From contig BSBG01000004.1 of the NCBI GenBank assembly GCA_030159235.1, positions 62,001 through 126,000 of the forward strand: a DNA stretch of 64,000 bases, in the 5' to 3' direction. Under the pieces are notes generated by a model that was not told the origin of the DNA, did no database searches, and saw only the letters and a program-made list of their open reading frames with translations. How positions within the stretch are numbered: position 1 is the first letter of the stretch; every line of letters starts with the position of its first letter. Both the position numbers and the translations under genes were made by a program. This document shows positions 8,671-17,643 of this stretch, piece by piece. Source of the stretch: Bacillus safensis (GTDB lineage: Bacteria; Bacillota; Bacilli; Bacillales; Bacillaceae).

Positions 8671-9069
8671 ATGGTACAATCGTTTAACGCACCTTACGAA
8701 GCGGTTGGAGAGGAACTTCTATCGCAACTTGTTGATACTTTTTATGAAAATGTAAAGTGTCATCCTTTGCTTCATCCTATTTTCCCGGATGACTTAAAAG
8801 AAACAGCAAGAAAACAAAAACAGTTTTTAACGCAATATTTAGGCGGGCCCCCACTTTATACAGAGGAGCATGGCCACCCCATGCTGCGGGCGAGACATCT
8901 CCCTTTTCCGATTACTGAGGAACGGGCTGACGCATGGCTTGAATGCATGGAGGATGCAATGGATCAAGTAGGACTAATCGGCGATATTCGTGACTTTTTA
9001 TTTGAGCGGCTTTCTCTGACGGCTCGTCATATGGTCAACCAAACATCTGAAAAGGATGGACGATCTTGA
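8671..9069 (+). CDS. yjbI: Truncated haemoglobin, group II (YjbI)
   Basis: A 132-residue 2-on-2 globin. Recognisable blocks are YEAVGEELLSQLVDTFYENV (helices A-B), KQKQFLTQYLGGPPLY, and GHPMLRARHLPFPIT with the proximal His region, then ERADAWLECMEDAMD. It binds haem and O2 in the cytoplasm. It overlaps the spxH start by 4 bp, a conserved pairing. A protective role for SpxH or in thiol/NO stress is inferred from that linkage; it is not shown by the sequence. AAAGGAG precedes the ATG. Confidence 0.95.
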   Translation: MVQSFNAPYEAVGEELLSQLVDTFYENVKCHPLLHPIFPDDLKETARKQKQFLTQYLGGPPLYTEEHGHPMLRARHLPFPITEERADAWLECMEDAMDQVGLIGDIRDFLFERLSLTARHMVNQTSEKDGRS

Positions 9070-9977
9070 GCTGCAATACGCACGATCAATATTTCTCACA
9101 CTGTCACGGACATCCTCAAAAGCCGATTGAAATTTATGTATTCATTGATCCTCTAAGCCCAGACTGCTGGTTATTAGAGCCATCCATTAAAAAATTGAAA
9201 ATGAAATATGGTCGATTCTTCACTTTACGAACGGTGACAAGCTCTAGTATTAATGCATTGAACCGGAAAAGAAAAAAACATTTACTGACCGAAGCATGGG
9301 GGAAATTTGCCACCAAAACTCAGACCAAAAAAGAACAAATGCTGTCTGAACAAATTGTGACATCACCCTATCTCGCCTCACTCGCACTAAAAGCGGCTGA
9401 GCTCCAAGGTAGAAAATGCGGAATGAAATTTTTGCGTCTCGTTCAAGAATCGCTTTTTTGTCATCAGCAGGATGTCACAAGTGAACAGGTGCTCTTAGAA
9501 AATGCGAAAAATGCTGGACTGGACATCGATGAATTCCAGCGCGATATTCATTCTCAAAGTGCTGTTAAAGCATTACAATGTGATATGAAGATTGCAGCTG
9601 AAATGGACGTATCTGAACTTCCGACCTTCGCCTTTTTCAATACTGTAAACGGAGATGAAGGATTAAAAATATCAGGTGCCTACTCTTATGATGTATACGA
9701 GGAAATCCTGTTTGAAATGATTGGTGAAACACCAACACCTTCAGAACGGCCTCCTATTGAATGGTTTATTGCTTACTTTCAATTTGCATCTGCAAAAGAG
9801 ATTGCCGTTGTTTATGATCTGACACTTGAAGAAGTTGAACGAGAAATGAAAAAGCTGGCTTTCGCTCAGAAGGTAGAACGTGTACAAGTGCAGCAAGAAA
9901 TGTTTTGGCGCTATAAAGAGAATGAGCACCATACAGATCTTGATGTCTATCGCTGTGAGAATGAACATGGGTGCTGA
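9066..9977 (+). CDS. spxH: SpxH (YjbH), adaptor for ClpXP proteolysis of Spx
   Basis: A 303-residue DsbA-like protein that presents Spx to ClpXP. The His/Cys-rich N-terminus HCHGHPQKP is present, as are the conserved QSAVKALQCDMKIAAEMDV block and the PPIEWFIAYF C-terminal domain. The start is TTG at 9066, overlapping yjbI by 4 bp, with AAAGGATGG upstream. The thioredoxin-like CxxC of the B. subtilis protein (CPEC) reads SPDC here (residues 31-34), so the first Cys is lost. The neighbouring yjbI and, further on, spx and mecA form a ClpXP/ClpCP proteolysis theme. Confidence 0.92.
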   Translation: MSCNTHDQYFSHCHGHPQKPIEIYVFIDPLSPDCWLLEPSIKKLKMKYGRFFTLRTVTSSSINALNRKRKKHLLTEAWGKFATKTQTKKEQMLSEQIVTSPYLASLALKAAELQGRKCGMKFLRLVQESLFCHQQDVTSEQVLLENAKNAGLDIDEFQRDIHSQSAVKALQCDMKIAAEMDVSELPTFAFFNTVNGDEGLKISGAYSYDVYEEILFEMIGETPTPSERPPIEWFIAYFQFASAKEIAVVYDLTLEEVEREMKKLAFAQKVERVQVQQEMFWRYKENEHHTDLDVYRCENEHGC

Positions 9978-10271
9978 CCCATGTTTTTTCTTTACCCCCA
10001 AAAGAACATTTGTTCTATTCATAAACACGAAGAAACCGCGCCGGGATAAGCGCGGTTTCACTATGTCTTAACGACAACAAAGGGGATGGGAGAAATTTTT
10101 CACGGTCAAACAAAGGGGTAATGTTTGTATGTGATTAATTTCACATCTGTAGTATATCAAATTTTGTCGACTTATGACAACAGATATGCTAGATGTTCAT
10201 ATTTTTGTCACAAAACATAAGAGGGTTGTCACTTTCATATAGTGAAAGTAACAAAAAATGGGGGGATTTAC

Positions 10272-10445
10272 ATGCGCAGCACAACCTTTGGACTTGTTGC
10301 CATTGGCTTATGTTTCTTTTTAAATATATTAGGTTTAATGAAAATGCTTCCTCTTTATCTGACGTCTCCACTCTTATTTGCTTCGATTCTTTTTACGCTT
10401 TATCGAATGAATCACCGTAAGACCTTTAGAGGATTTAAAGGTTGA
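10272..10445 (+). CDS. Small membrane protein (possible YizD equivalent)
   Basis: A 57-residue hydrophobic peptide beginning MRSTTFGLVAIG, with two transmembrane segments (about residues 4-22 and 25-43) and a basic tail (RMNHRKTFRGFKG). GGGGG lies 7-11 nt before ATG 10272. It is located between spxH and pepF, where B. subtilis has a small gene (yizD by my recollection), and is followed by its own terminator. Function is unknown. An upstream in-frame ATG at 10242 lacks a ribosome binding site. Confidence 0.6.
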   Translation: MRSTTFGLVAIGLCFFLNILGLMKMLPLYLTSPLLFASILFTLYRMNHRKTFRGFKG

Positions 10446-10460
10446 TGCTTCACAAGGAAC

Positions 10461-10489
10461 GACCTCGACATACGAAGAGGTCTTTTTTT
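10461..10489 (+). terminator. Terminator after the small membrane protein gene
   Basis: GACCTC (10461-10466) pairs with GAGGTC (10477-10482) followed by seven T. Confidence 0.8.
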
Positions 10490-10494
10490 ATGAG

Positions 10495-10545
10495 AAAAAA
10501 ACTCCTGTCAAAAGATGAGCTGGCACTCACACGTCTGACAGAAGT
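10495..10545 (-). terminator. Terminator of pepF
   Basis: On the minus strand ACTTCTGTCA (10536-10545) pairs with TGACAGGAGT (10501-10510) across a 25-nt loop, then a U-run. It faces the previous terminator. Confidence 0.7.
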
Positions 10546-10552
10546 CTTTTCA

Positions 10553-12379
10553 TTACTCACCCGTTTTGGAGATGAGCTCTTCCATTTCTTTCAGTTTTTC
10601 TTCGAACAATTGACATGCTGCTTCAATTGGTTCTTTAGAAGCCATATCAACCCCTGCTTTTTTCAGCACATTGATTGGGTAATCGGAGCTTCCTGCTTTA
10701 AGGAAATCTGTGTAGCGCTCTACCGCAGGTTTTCCTTCTTGTAATATTTGCTTGCTTAATGCCTGCGCTGCACTATATCCTGTCGCGTATTGATACACAT
10801 AATAGTTGTAATAGAAATGAGGGATTCTCGTCCATTCTAATCCGATTTCCTTATCAACCACCATACCATCACCAAAATACTTCTTATTCAGGTCGTAATA
10901 GAGGTTCGTCATAAATTCTGGCGTTAAAGCCTCTCCTTCTTGTGCTTTCACATGAATAAGATGCTCAAACTCAGCAAACATCGTTTGTCTGAATACCGTT
11001 CCTCTAAATCCTTCTAACAAGTGGTTTAACACATACAAACGCTGCTTCTTATCGTCTAAATGATTGAGCAGATATTCACCTAGTAATGCTTCATTTGTAG
11101 TGGAAGCTACTTCAGCTACAAAAATACTATAGTTTCCATACGGATATGGCTGGTGCTTTCTTGTATAGTAGCTGTGGACAGAGTGCCCAAATTCATGCGC
11201 CAGTGTAAACAAATTATCAATATTATTTTGCCAGTTCATGAGGATATATGGATTTGTGCCATAGCTTCCAGATGAATATGCACCGCTTCGTTTCCCTTTA
11301 TTCTCATAAACGTCTACCCAGCGATTGTCGAGTCCTTCTTTTAATACGGACACATATTCTTCTCCTAATGGGGCTAGCCCTTTCAGCATATAATCCTTTG
11401 CTTCATCGTAGGTTAGCTTCATGCCAGCATCCTTCACAAGCGGTGTATACAAGTCGTAATTGTGCACTTCATCAAGCTTTAATACCTTTTTACGTAATTC
11501 AATATAGCGGTGTAATAACGGTAAATATTGATGAACTGTATCAATTAGATTGTCATACACTTCTTCTGGGATACTATTACGTGATAGGGCGGCTTCTCTT
11601 GCCGATTTGTAATTTCGTACTTTTGCATAAAAATTATCCTTCTTAATCGAACCGCTCAGTGTAGAAGCAAGTGTGTTCTTATACTGATCATACGTTTTAT
11701 ACACAGCTTTAAAGGCATTCTTTCTCACTTCACGATCATCACTATTTAAAAATGTGATAAAGTTGCCGTGGGTAATTTTCTTTTCCTCCCCATTTTCATC
11801 CTTTACAGAAGGGAACGAAATATCGGCATTATTAAACATACTAAAAGTAGTGGATGCAGATGAGAGAGGTTCAGAGGCCTCAGCTAATAAAGCTTCTTGC
11901 TCCTCACTTAGAATATGTGGACGCTCTTTATTAATTTCTTCGAGAGCATGTGAATACAGCTTTAATTCCTCTTTTTCCAGAATAAATTGCTGCAATTTAT
12001 CTTCTTGAATGGATAATATCTCTGGAACAATATAAGCAGATGTACTAGAAAGCTGTGTAAATAAATTCGATGCCTTATCATTTAACGCCTGAAATGATGA
12101 GTTCGTTGTATCTTCATCGTATTTCATGTGCGCATATGTATAAAGCTTGCCAAGCTTTTCAGAAAGGTGATCCTGAAAGGTTAGGGCTTCATACAGGACA
12201 TCAGCAGAATGGGCCAGCTTGCCTTTAAATTGGGCCAGCTTCGGAATTTCTTTTTTGACCGCTTCGAATTCTTTGTTCCATGCATCGACGCTTTCAAAAA
12301 TATCTTCAAGACGCCATTTGTTTTCTTCTTGTACTTCGCTTCTGTCTGGTAAATGGTTGCTTTTGCTTTGTGAAGTCAT
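10553..12379 (-). CDS. pepF: Oligoendopeptidase F (PepF, YjbG)
   Basis: A 608-residue M3B zinc metallopeptidase that degrades cytoplasmic oligopeptides. The zinc site HEFGHSVH is near residue 395, with the downstream Glu region NEALLGEYLL. The N-terminus LPDRSEVQEENKWRLEDIF is typical of PepF. The start at ATG 12379 is preceded by AAGGGGG. The frame stays open for another 78 codons upstream and encodes a membrane-helix-like segment, which is treated separately. It fits functionally with the two oligopeptide importers in the window. It lies downstream of coiA. Confidence 0.93.
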   Translation of the reverse strand: MTSQSKSNHLPDRSEVQEENKWRLEDIFESVDAWNKEFEAVKKEIPKLAQFKGKLAHSADVLYEALTFQDHLSEKLGKLYTYAHMKYDEDTTNSSFQALNDKASNLFTQLSSTSAYIVPEILSIQEDKLQQFILEKEELKLYSHALEEINKERPHILSEEQEALLAEASEPLSSASTTFSMFNNADISFPSVKDENGEEKKITHGNFITFLNSDDREVRKNAFKAVYKTYDQYKNTLASTLSGSIKKDNFYAKVRNYKSAREAALSRNSIPEEVYDNLIDTVHQYLPLLHRYIELRKKVLKLDEVHNYDLYTPLVKDAGMKLTYDEAKDYMLKGLAPLGEEYVSVLKEGLDNRWVDVYENKGKRSGAYSSGSYGTNPYILMNWQNNIDNLFTLAHEFGHSVHSYYTRKHQPYPYGNYSIFVAEVASTTNEALLGEYLLNHLDDKKQRLYVLNHLLEGFRGTVFRQTMFAEFEHLIHVKAQEGEALTPEFMTNLYYDLNKKYFGDGMVVDKEIGLEWTRIPHFYYNYYVYQYATGYSAAQALSKQILQEGKPAVERYTDFLKAGSSDYPINVLKKAGVDMASKEPIEAACQLFEEKLKEMEELISKTGE

Positions 12380-12593
12380 ATGAATCCCCCTTGCATGAGT
12401 TGTGTTAAACCAACCTTTCGGAAAGTGAAAGAAATTGGTGTTGTATTTATCTTCTTTGTTTTGAACTATATTTGTCAAATCATATGCAGAAATAAATACC
12501 AAACAGACTAAAAAAATGAGAAAAAAGCGTTTCTTTCGATTCAATAGCAGCACCACCTTTTTCTTATCATGATCAAAGTGGACATGAAACATG

Positions 12594-13754
12594 CTAATGA
12601 AATAAGAAAGCATCTCGTTTTAACAATTCATCTACTGTTCGTATAGGCATTTGATTCGACGCTACTTCATAATTACCCTCTTTCGTCATGTGTAAAAACC
12701 CTTGTCTCTCAAGTGCCTTTACATATGCAGTGATCACCGCTTTTATTTCTTCTCTTGAAACATCACCATATCGGAGCTTCACTTCTTTCCTCAGCACACA
12801 CCGATTGATTTCTTCCATCAACTCTTGAATCGTCACTCTTCCGCTTCTTTTTTTCCTCATCATCCAATCATACAGATACCCTTGCCAAACATACACAGGA
12901 CTAGTAAAGACATACGCTTCTTGCAGCGGAATAAATAATTCAGTTGGCAGAAAAGGAAATGCCGTTTGATGATGCTCATAAAAAATGTCTCTCAAACGTT
13001 TACTTTCATTTGATAAAATGCGAGGAGGACGCATCCTGAATTGCTGAATACATGTAAGCCATTGTTTGTTTACTTGACGCTTGTTAGAGATCGGGGATAG
13101 AAGCGCCGAAAGTTCGCGGTATGCTGAAGGTGATCTCACTGTCATTGCGGCACATATTTTCGTTGGTTGGAATGCGAGGATTTGATCAAGATAAATGAAC
13201 CTATTCTGAATCGGGCAGTAAAAAATTAAACGCCTTTTCTCTGATTCCCTTAACATTCCCCAATGAATGGAGGAGAAAGAAAAAAGTTGAGCAGATTTTC
13301 GTTTTAAACGATTTGCCCCTATAATCCATATAGGAAAAAGACCAGCTTCACGGAGACCTGCTGTTCTTTTACGCAGCTCTTGCCGTGAAATATTTGCACA
13401 CTGAAATTCGATGGCATAGCTTGCCTCTCCTATAGAGACGGCCACATCAGGGCGCTGGTGAATCTTTGAAATATGTTTTTCCAGCACCGGTTTATGTCCA
13501 AGCCGCTTCAGCCAAGTCATCATGGCTTCCTTCCCCGCCTGATGATAAACCGTTTCGCCTGAGGCTAATGGACATGCTGTCAGCTGTTTATGCGCAAAAT
13601 GATAGACACGATGCTCCCCTAGCTTTAATTGCACCTCCTGCCTGCATTCAGGACAATAAAATTTGCACGTAGTTCTTACATGCTCCAGCCGGCTTTTCGA
13701 TAGATGATGTGTAATTCTGATAAGCTTACCGTTATCCATGATTGCTGCATTCAT
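12594..13754 (-). CDS. coiA: Competence protein CoiA
   Basis: A 386-residue competence protein with the CoiA nuclease-like fold. The N-terminal Cys pair region CKFYCPECRQEVQLK with HFAH resembles a zinc ribbon, followed by the endonuclease-like core HKPVLEKHISKIHQRPDVAV...AIEFQCANIS (the D and ExQ of a PD-(D/E)xK arrangement). In naturally competent bacteria it acts on incoming single-stranded DNA, with RecA and DprA. It has no close downstream partner; pepF begins 215 bp further on. In B. subtilis it is ComK-dependent; I could not identify a clear K-box. Confidence 0.88.
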   Translation of the reverse strand: MNAAIMDNGKLIRITHHLSKSRLEHVRTTCKFYCPECRQEVQLKLGEHRVYHFAHKQLTACPLASGETVYHQAGKEAMMTWLKRLGHKPVLEKHISKIHQRPDVAVSIGEASYAIEFQCANISRQELRKRTAGLREAGLFPIWIIGANRLKRKSAQLFSFSSIHWGMLRESEKRRLIFYCPIQNRFIYLDQILAFQPTKICAAMTVRSPSAYRELSALLSPISNKRQVNKQWLTCIQQFRMRPPRILSNESKRLRDIFYEHHQTAFPFLPTELFIPLQEAYVFTSPVYVWQGYLYDWMMRKKRSGRVTIQELMEEINRCVLRKEVKLRYGDVSREEIKAVITAYVKALERQGFLHMTKEGNYEVASNQMPIRTVDELLKRDAFLFH

Positions 13755-13882
13755 TCAGTTCACCCCTCGCTCTTTGTTGACCGTATTATAGCTTGTTCGT
13801 CTAGAAGGAAGCGAATAGGCAAAATGAACTTTTATCGTGTTAAAATATGATTTTACTGATTATTCCCTTAGTAAAAATAAAA

Positions 13883-13907
13883 AATCCCCTTATAGAAAGG
13901 GGAAAAA
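13883..13907 (-). terminator. Terminator of the cardiolipin synthase gene
   Basis: TCCCCTT (13885-13891) pairs with AAGGGGA (13897-13903), followed on the minus strand by TTTTTTATTTTTA. Confidence 0.85.
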
Positions 13908-13915
13908 TACAATCT

Positions 13916-15436
13916 TTATAAAAGTGGTGATAACAATCTTGCTGTTGATTCAAACAGTCTGACCCTCAAAGGCCTCTTTGCAAATTCTTCTGGAACAATT
14001 TCATGTGACTGCTCTAAATCACCTAGGAAGTCGTTGACGAGCTTCTCTGTGCTTTTCGTTTTATAAAGGAAGGCATTTACTTCAAAGTTTAAATGAAAGC
14101 TTCTCATATCCATGTTTGCCGTTCCAATTGAAGCCAGCTCACTATCCACAATGATAAATTTACTATGCATAAACCCTTGATCATACTCGTACACCTTTGC
14201 CCCTGCTTCAAGAAGCTCCGGGAAGTATGAACGAGACGCATGGAAGACGATCCGTTTATCTGGATTCTTTGGAGCAATAATCCGTACATCTACACCGCTC
14301 AATGCAGCAATTTTCAATGCGGACAGAATATCATCATCCGGCACAAAATACGGCGAAGCGATCCAAATAGACTTTTTGGCGGAGATGATCATGGAGAAAA
14401 AGAGATTTTTAATGACCTCCCACTGTTTGTCAGGACCGCCAGCGATCATTTGTACTCCTTCTGTTGTACTTTCAATGTGGCTGAAATCTTTGAAATAGTC
14501 CACACCTGAGCATCTTTCATTCGTCATATAATACCAATCCTGCATGAAAATCTGCTGGAGGTCACGAACAGCTTCGCCCTTAATCATCAGATGCGTATCA
14601 CGCCAGAATCCATATTGTCTGCTCCTGCCCATGTATTCGTCTCCAATGTTAAGTCCACCGACAAATCCCACTTTTCCATCAATCACAACGATTTTCCGGT
14701 GATTTCGGAAGTTAATTTTATTATTTAACAGGGGGAGCCTTACTGGTAAAAACGGAACGATCTGAACGCCAGCCTTCTCTAGGTCAGCAACATATTGACG
14801 AGAGAGCTTTAAGCTTCCTACATCGTCATATAAAAAGCGGACAATCACGCCACTTTTCGCTTTTTCAATTAGAATGTCCTTTAATTCTTGACCAAGGTCA
14901 TCGTGGCGGAGAATGTAATATTCTAAGTGAATGTGATGTGTTGCTTTTTTGATCTCTTCAAAAATATGAGAGAATGTTTCTTCACCATTGGTTAGGACTT
15001 TAGAGGACGTGCGATACGTAATAGGGGTATGTCCAAGTCTGTGGGCCAGCTTAAATAAGAGCTGCTGATGATCACCCATATGCGTCATTTTTTCAATCGC
15101 ATCTCTATGACTACGTTCATCTTCCTGGACTAACTGTTCGTCGAGCACCGCTTTCTTTTCAAACAGCCGGCGCTTTTTAATATTGCGTCCAAAGAAAATA
15201 TAGAACAAAAAGCCGAATAACGGGAAGCTGCCAAGCAAGACAAGCCATGTAACCGTTTGAGACGGATTCCGGTTCTCCAAGAAAATAACAAAACCGATGA
15301 AGATAATCGATAAAGTAAATAAAACACTGACAGAACTTAATACACTTACCGCTAAATCACCGGCAATCAGTTGGATGATTAAATAAGCACCTATCGTAAT
15401 GATAAGAAAAAATAGAACTTTGACTAAATTTCTCAT
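13916..15436 (-). CDS. cls: Cardiolipin synthase
   Basis: A 506-residue phospholipase-D superfamily enzyme that condenses two phosphatidylglycerols to cardiolipin. Two N-terminal transmembrane helices (about 5-25 and 33-53) with the PLDc_N motif NPSQTVTWLVLL precede two HKD motifs: NHRKIVVID near residue 245 and MHSKFIIVD near residue 422, each followed by the expected GG or GTANMD block. It has its own ribosome binding site and terminator and sits between mecA and coiA. That place is not, to my knowledge, occupied by a cls gene in B. subtilis 168, whose closest relatives by length are the ClsA/YwiE proteins. Confidence 0.92.
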   Translation of the reverse strand: MRNLVKVLFFLIITIGAYLIIQLIAGDLAVSVLSSVSVLFTLSIIFIGFVIFLENRNPSQTVTWLVLLGSFPLFGFLFYIFFGRNIKKRRLFEKKAVLDEQLVQEDERSHRDAIEKMTHMGDHQQLLFKLAHRLGHTPITYRTSSKVLTNGEETFSHIFEEIKKATHHIHLEYYILRHDDLGQELKDILIEKAKSGVIVRFLYDDVGSLKLSRQYVADLEKAGVQIVPFLPVRLPLLNNKINFRNHRKIVVIDGKVGFVGGLNIGDEYMGRSRQYGFWRDTHLMIKGEAVRDLQQIFMQDWYYMTNERCSGVDYFKDFSHIESTTEGVQMIAGGPDKQWEVIKNLFFSMIISAKKSIWIASPYFVPDDDILSALKIAALSGVDVRIIAPKNPDKRIVFHASRSYFPELLEAGAKVYEYDQGFMHSKFIIVDSELASIGTANMDMRSFHLNFEVNAFLYKTKSTEKLVNDFLGDLEQSHEIVPEEFAKRPLRVRLFESTARLLSPLL

Positions 15437-15481
15437 TTCATTTCTCCTTGCCGATCTCTTTATTTATCTATTCATTCAGAT

Positions 15482-15518
15482 AAAAAAGCCGATTCCTCTA
15501 TAGAAATCGACTTTTTAC
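15482..15518 (-). terminator. Terminator of mecA
   Basis: Minus strand AGTCGATTTC / GAGGAATCGGCT around a TATA loop, then six U, between the mecA stop and the cls promoter area. Confidence 0.8.
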
Positions 15519-15521
15519 TGG

Positions 15522-16187
15522 TTACGAGAAGTGCTGTTGAATCGTTTCAAGGGCATTCCCTTCGATAATCAGCTGACCGTATTCTTGCAGTCTGTAGATG
15601 CTGACCACTGATTCATGAGCATATTCAAGCAAAATGCTGAGCTTATTCTCCACTTGCTCATCTGACAAATCCTCGTGGAAGTCAACATATAGATAATAAC
15701 GGTTTTCAAACGAATATAAACTTGTGGTAAAATCCTGCATATTTAATTGAGAAAGTGCAATCAAATCTTCAAAGTCATCCATTTTCAAAACGAATTGAAG
15801 TTGAAGTTTTTTGTCCTTCTCATTATGATCCTCTTGATCTTGCTCTTCTTTATGAAAATCATCAAGCAGTGCGTCTAGGCTTTCTTCATCTGTTTGACCT
15901 TTTTTATCTTCTGGAATCGGCAATTCGAGCTTTTGTCCATCTTTAGAAAGTTGGGCTTTTGTCACGACAATTTCAAGACCTTTATCAAGTGCCTGTACTT
16001 GAATCCAAAGCGGTCCCTCAACTGCAAATTCTTCTTCTTCGTGCACTTCGTCCATTACTTCCCAAAACAGCTCTTCACTGCGCTCACGATTATACCAAAT
16101 CTCTTCACGGTCAAATCCGCGATCTTCAATATCACCGTAGGAAATATAAAATTTGACTGTATGTTCATTAATTCTTTCAATTTCCAT
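15522..16187 (-). CDS. mecA: MecA, adaptor of ClpC
   Basis: A 221-residue adaptor that delivers ComK and ComS to ClpCP and helps ClpC assemble. The N-terminal substrate-binding domain MEIERINEHTVKFYISYGDIEDRGF is nearly invariant among bacilli, followed by an acidic linker (KDKKGQTDEESLDALLDDFHKEE) and the C-terminal ClpC-binding domain (YSFENRYYLYVDF). ATG 16187 is chosen because MEIERINEH is the conserved start and GGAAGG precedes it; an in-frame ATG lies at 16232. It has its own terminator. Confidence 0.96.
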   Translation of the reverse strand: MEIERINEHTVKFYISYGDIEDRGFDREEIWYNRERSEELFWEVMDEVHEEEEFAVEGPLWIQVQALDKGLEIVVTKAQLSKDGQKLELPIPEDKKGQTDEESLDALLDDFHKEEQDQEDHNEKDKKLQLQFVLKMDDFEDLIALSQLNMQDFTTSLYSFENRYYLYVDFHEDLSDEQVENKLSILLEYAHESVVSIYRLQEYGQLIIEGNALETIQQHFS

Positions 16188-16451
16188 TTTGCCAACCTTC
16201 CCTTCTATATAAGATGTTGAAGGGACATACAAGCTCCCAATTAATAGTACTTTACTACACTTTACCCGTTCCGTCTACATGTTAACCGTTTAAAGAATTG
16301 AGGTAATGCTTCGTACTGTCTATTTTATGATAAAACATGAATAAAAGAAATAAAAACGCATTTTTTGCAGAGAAAACTTGCAGAAACATATATTTGAATT
16401 GTCCTCATATATTGGTTGTACGAGCTCTATTTAGAACATGAGGTGAAATGG
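16188..16451. other. Divergent intergenic region mecA/yjbE
   Basis: 264 bp without an ORF. AT-rich, holds the divergent promoters, but I see no confident -35/-10 pair and no riboswitch. In particular there is no yybP-ykoY-type manganese element in front of the TerC-family gene. Confidence 0.4.
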
Positions 16452-17117
16452 ATGGAAACAGAGTGGATCGTATCCTTGCTGATGATTATTGGCATAGACC
16501 TGATTTTAGGCGGAGATAATGCGTTAATCATTGCGATGGCCAGTCAAAGCTTATCCAATGACAAACGCAATAAAGCCATTTGGATCGGCACACTTTTGGC
16601 CGTGCTGATGAGAATTACAATGACAGGTGCTGCAGTTTATTTATTGACCATCCCTTATTTGCAATTTATTGGCGGCCTTTTTCTCCTTTATATAGGATAC
16701 AACTTGTTAATTGAACAAAAGAAAGAATCGATTCGGATTAAAAGCAGCGGCTCCCTATGGCGTGCGGTGCAAACCATTGTGATTGCAGACCTCTTTATGT
16801 CACTTGATAATGTCATTGCTGTTGCAGGAGCGGCAAAAGGTCATATGCTCCTGACTGCTTTTGGCCTCATGATTTCAGTTCCGATTATTATTTGGGGAAG
16901 CAAACTGATTCATGCAGCTTTAACCAAATTTCCGTTTCTTTTATACGGAGGTAGTGCTCTTTTGGCTTATACTGGCGGTGAAATGATTGTTCGCGATGTG
17001 AAATTGAATGACTTTATGGTGCAGCATACCACTTTGGAATTGATGCTTCCATTTTTAACAGTCGCAACGGTCATATTAGCCAGCCTCTTTTATGAACAAA
17101 CGGCTGAAAATAAATAA
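16452..17117 (+). CDS. yjbE: TerC-family membrane protein (YjbE)
   Basis: A 221-residue integral membrane protein with seven hydrophobic segments. The TerC signature acidic helices are LILGGDNALIIAMA near the N-terminus and IADLFMSLDNVIAVAGAA in the middle. TerC proteins in bacilli are implicated in metal (Mn2+) export or metallation of secreted proteins; that role is inferred from family. The start is at ATG 16452 with GAGGTG 6 nt upstream. It converges on spx with a shared terminator. Confidence 0.88.
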   Translation: METEWIVSLLMIIGIDLILGGDNALIIAMASQSLSNDKRNKAIWIGTLLAVLMRITMTGAAVYLLTIPYLQFIGGLFLLYIGYNLLIEQKKESIRIKSSGSLWRAVQTIVIADLFMSLDNVIAVAGAAKGHMLLTAFGLMISVPIIIWGSKLIHAALTKFPFLLYGGSALLAYTGGEMIVRDVKLNDFMVQHTTLELMLPFLTVATVILASLFYEQTAENK

Positions 17118-17118
17118 A

Positions 17119-17153
17119 AAAAGCTGCCAAATGATCGGCAGCTTTTCGTTTTT
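17119..17153. terminator. Bidirectional terminator yjbE/spx
   Basis: Stem AAAAGCTGCC (17119-17128) with GGCAGCTTTT (17137-17146), flanked by A-rich and T-rich tracts. Confidence 0.93.
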
Positions 17154-17156
17154 CTA

Positions 17157-17552
17157 TTAGTTAGCAAGTCGCTGAGCTTCTCTTAGTTGGAATGTACGAA
17201 CCGTTCTTGGAAGGAAACGTCTAATTTCATCTTCATTGTACCCAACTTGTAGTCTTTTTTCATCCAAGATAATTGGACGTCTTAAAAGACCAGGATGCTC
17301 ATTGATTAGTTTATACAATTGTTGAAGCGGCATTGTCTCAACATTGACATTTAGTTTTTGGAATACTTTTGAACGTGTTGAGATAATTTCATCTGTACCG
17401 TCTTCTGTCATTCGAAGAATTTCTTTGATTTCATCGATTGAAAGAGGCTCAGAAAAAATGTTTCTCTCTTGATACGGAATATTGTGCTCTTCTAACCACG
17501 CTCTTGCTTTTCTACATGATGTACAGCTTGGTGATGTGTATAATGTTACCAT
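17157..17552 (-). CDS. spxA: Spx, redox-responsive global regulator
   Basis: A 131-residue ArsC-like regulator that binds the RNA polymerase alpha C-terminal domain and redirects transcription during disulfide stress. The redox switch CTSC is at residues 10-13, the alpha-binding region [12 protein letters not shown] contains Gly52, and the C-terminal ...REAQRLAN is the ClpXP recognition tail. It is controlled by the SpxH adaptor encoded 8 kb away in this window. Its own promoter region overlaps PerR-like and YodB-like sites, and the upstream yjbC may provide readthrough. Confidence 0.98.
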   Translation of the reverse strand: MVTLYTSPSCTSCRKARAWLEEHNIPYQERNIFSEPLSIDEIKEILRMTEDGTDEIISTRSKVFQKLNVNVETMPLQQLYKLINEHPGLLRRPIILDEKRLQVGYNEDEIRRFLPRTVRTFQLREAQRLAN

Positions 17553-17628
17553 AAATCTTCACTCCTCAATTTGTAGAATGAATATTGATCTGTATTCTCA
17601 AATTAAAATTGTTCTAAATAAGTAATCT

Positions 17629-17643
17629 TTATAGTGATTATAC
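17629..17643 (-). promoter_or_regulatory. PerR-box-like site in the spx promoter
   Basis: TTATAGTGATTATAC matches the PerR consensus TTATAATNATTATAA at all but two positions and contains the -10 hexamer (TATAAT on the minus strand, 17637-17642). The candidate -35 is TGTTCA at 17660-17665 (17-bp spacer). Confidence 0.6.

Noticed and set aside
9741..10061. 106-codon minus-strand ORF behind spxH
   Set aside because: Mostly antisense to spxH with no ribosome binding site; Phe/Leu-rich as expected from AT-rich DNA.
11248..11646. 132-codon plus-strand ORF
   Set aside because: Antisense shadow of pepF.
16188..16451. Looked for a manganese (yybP-ykoY) riboswitch before the TerC-family gene
   Set aside because: None of the conserved blocks is present.
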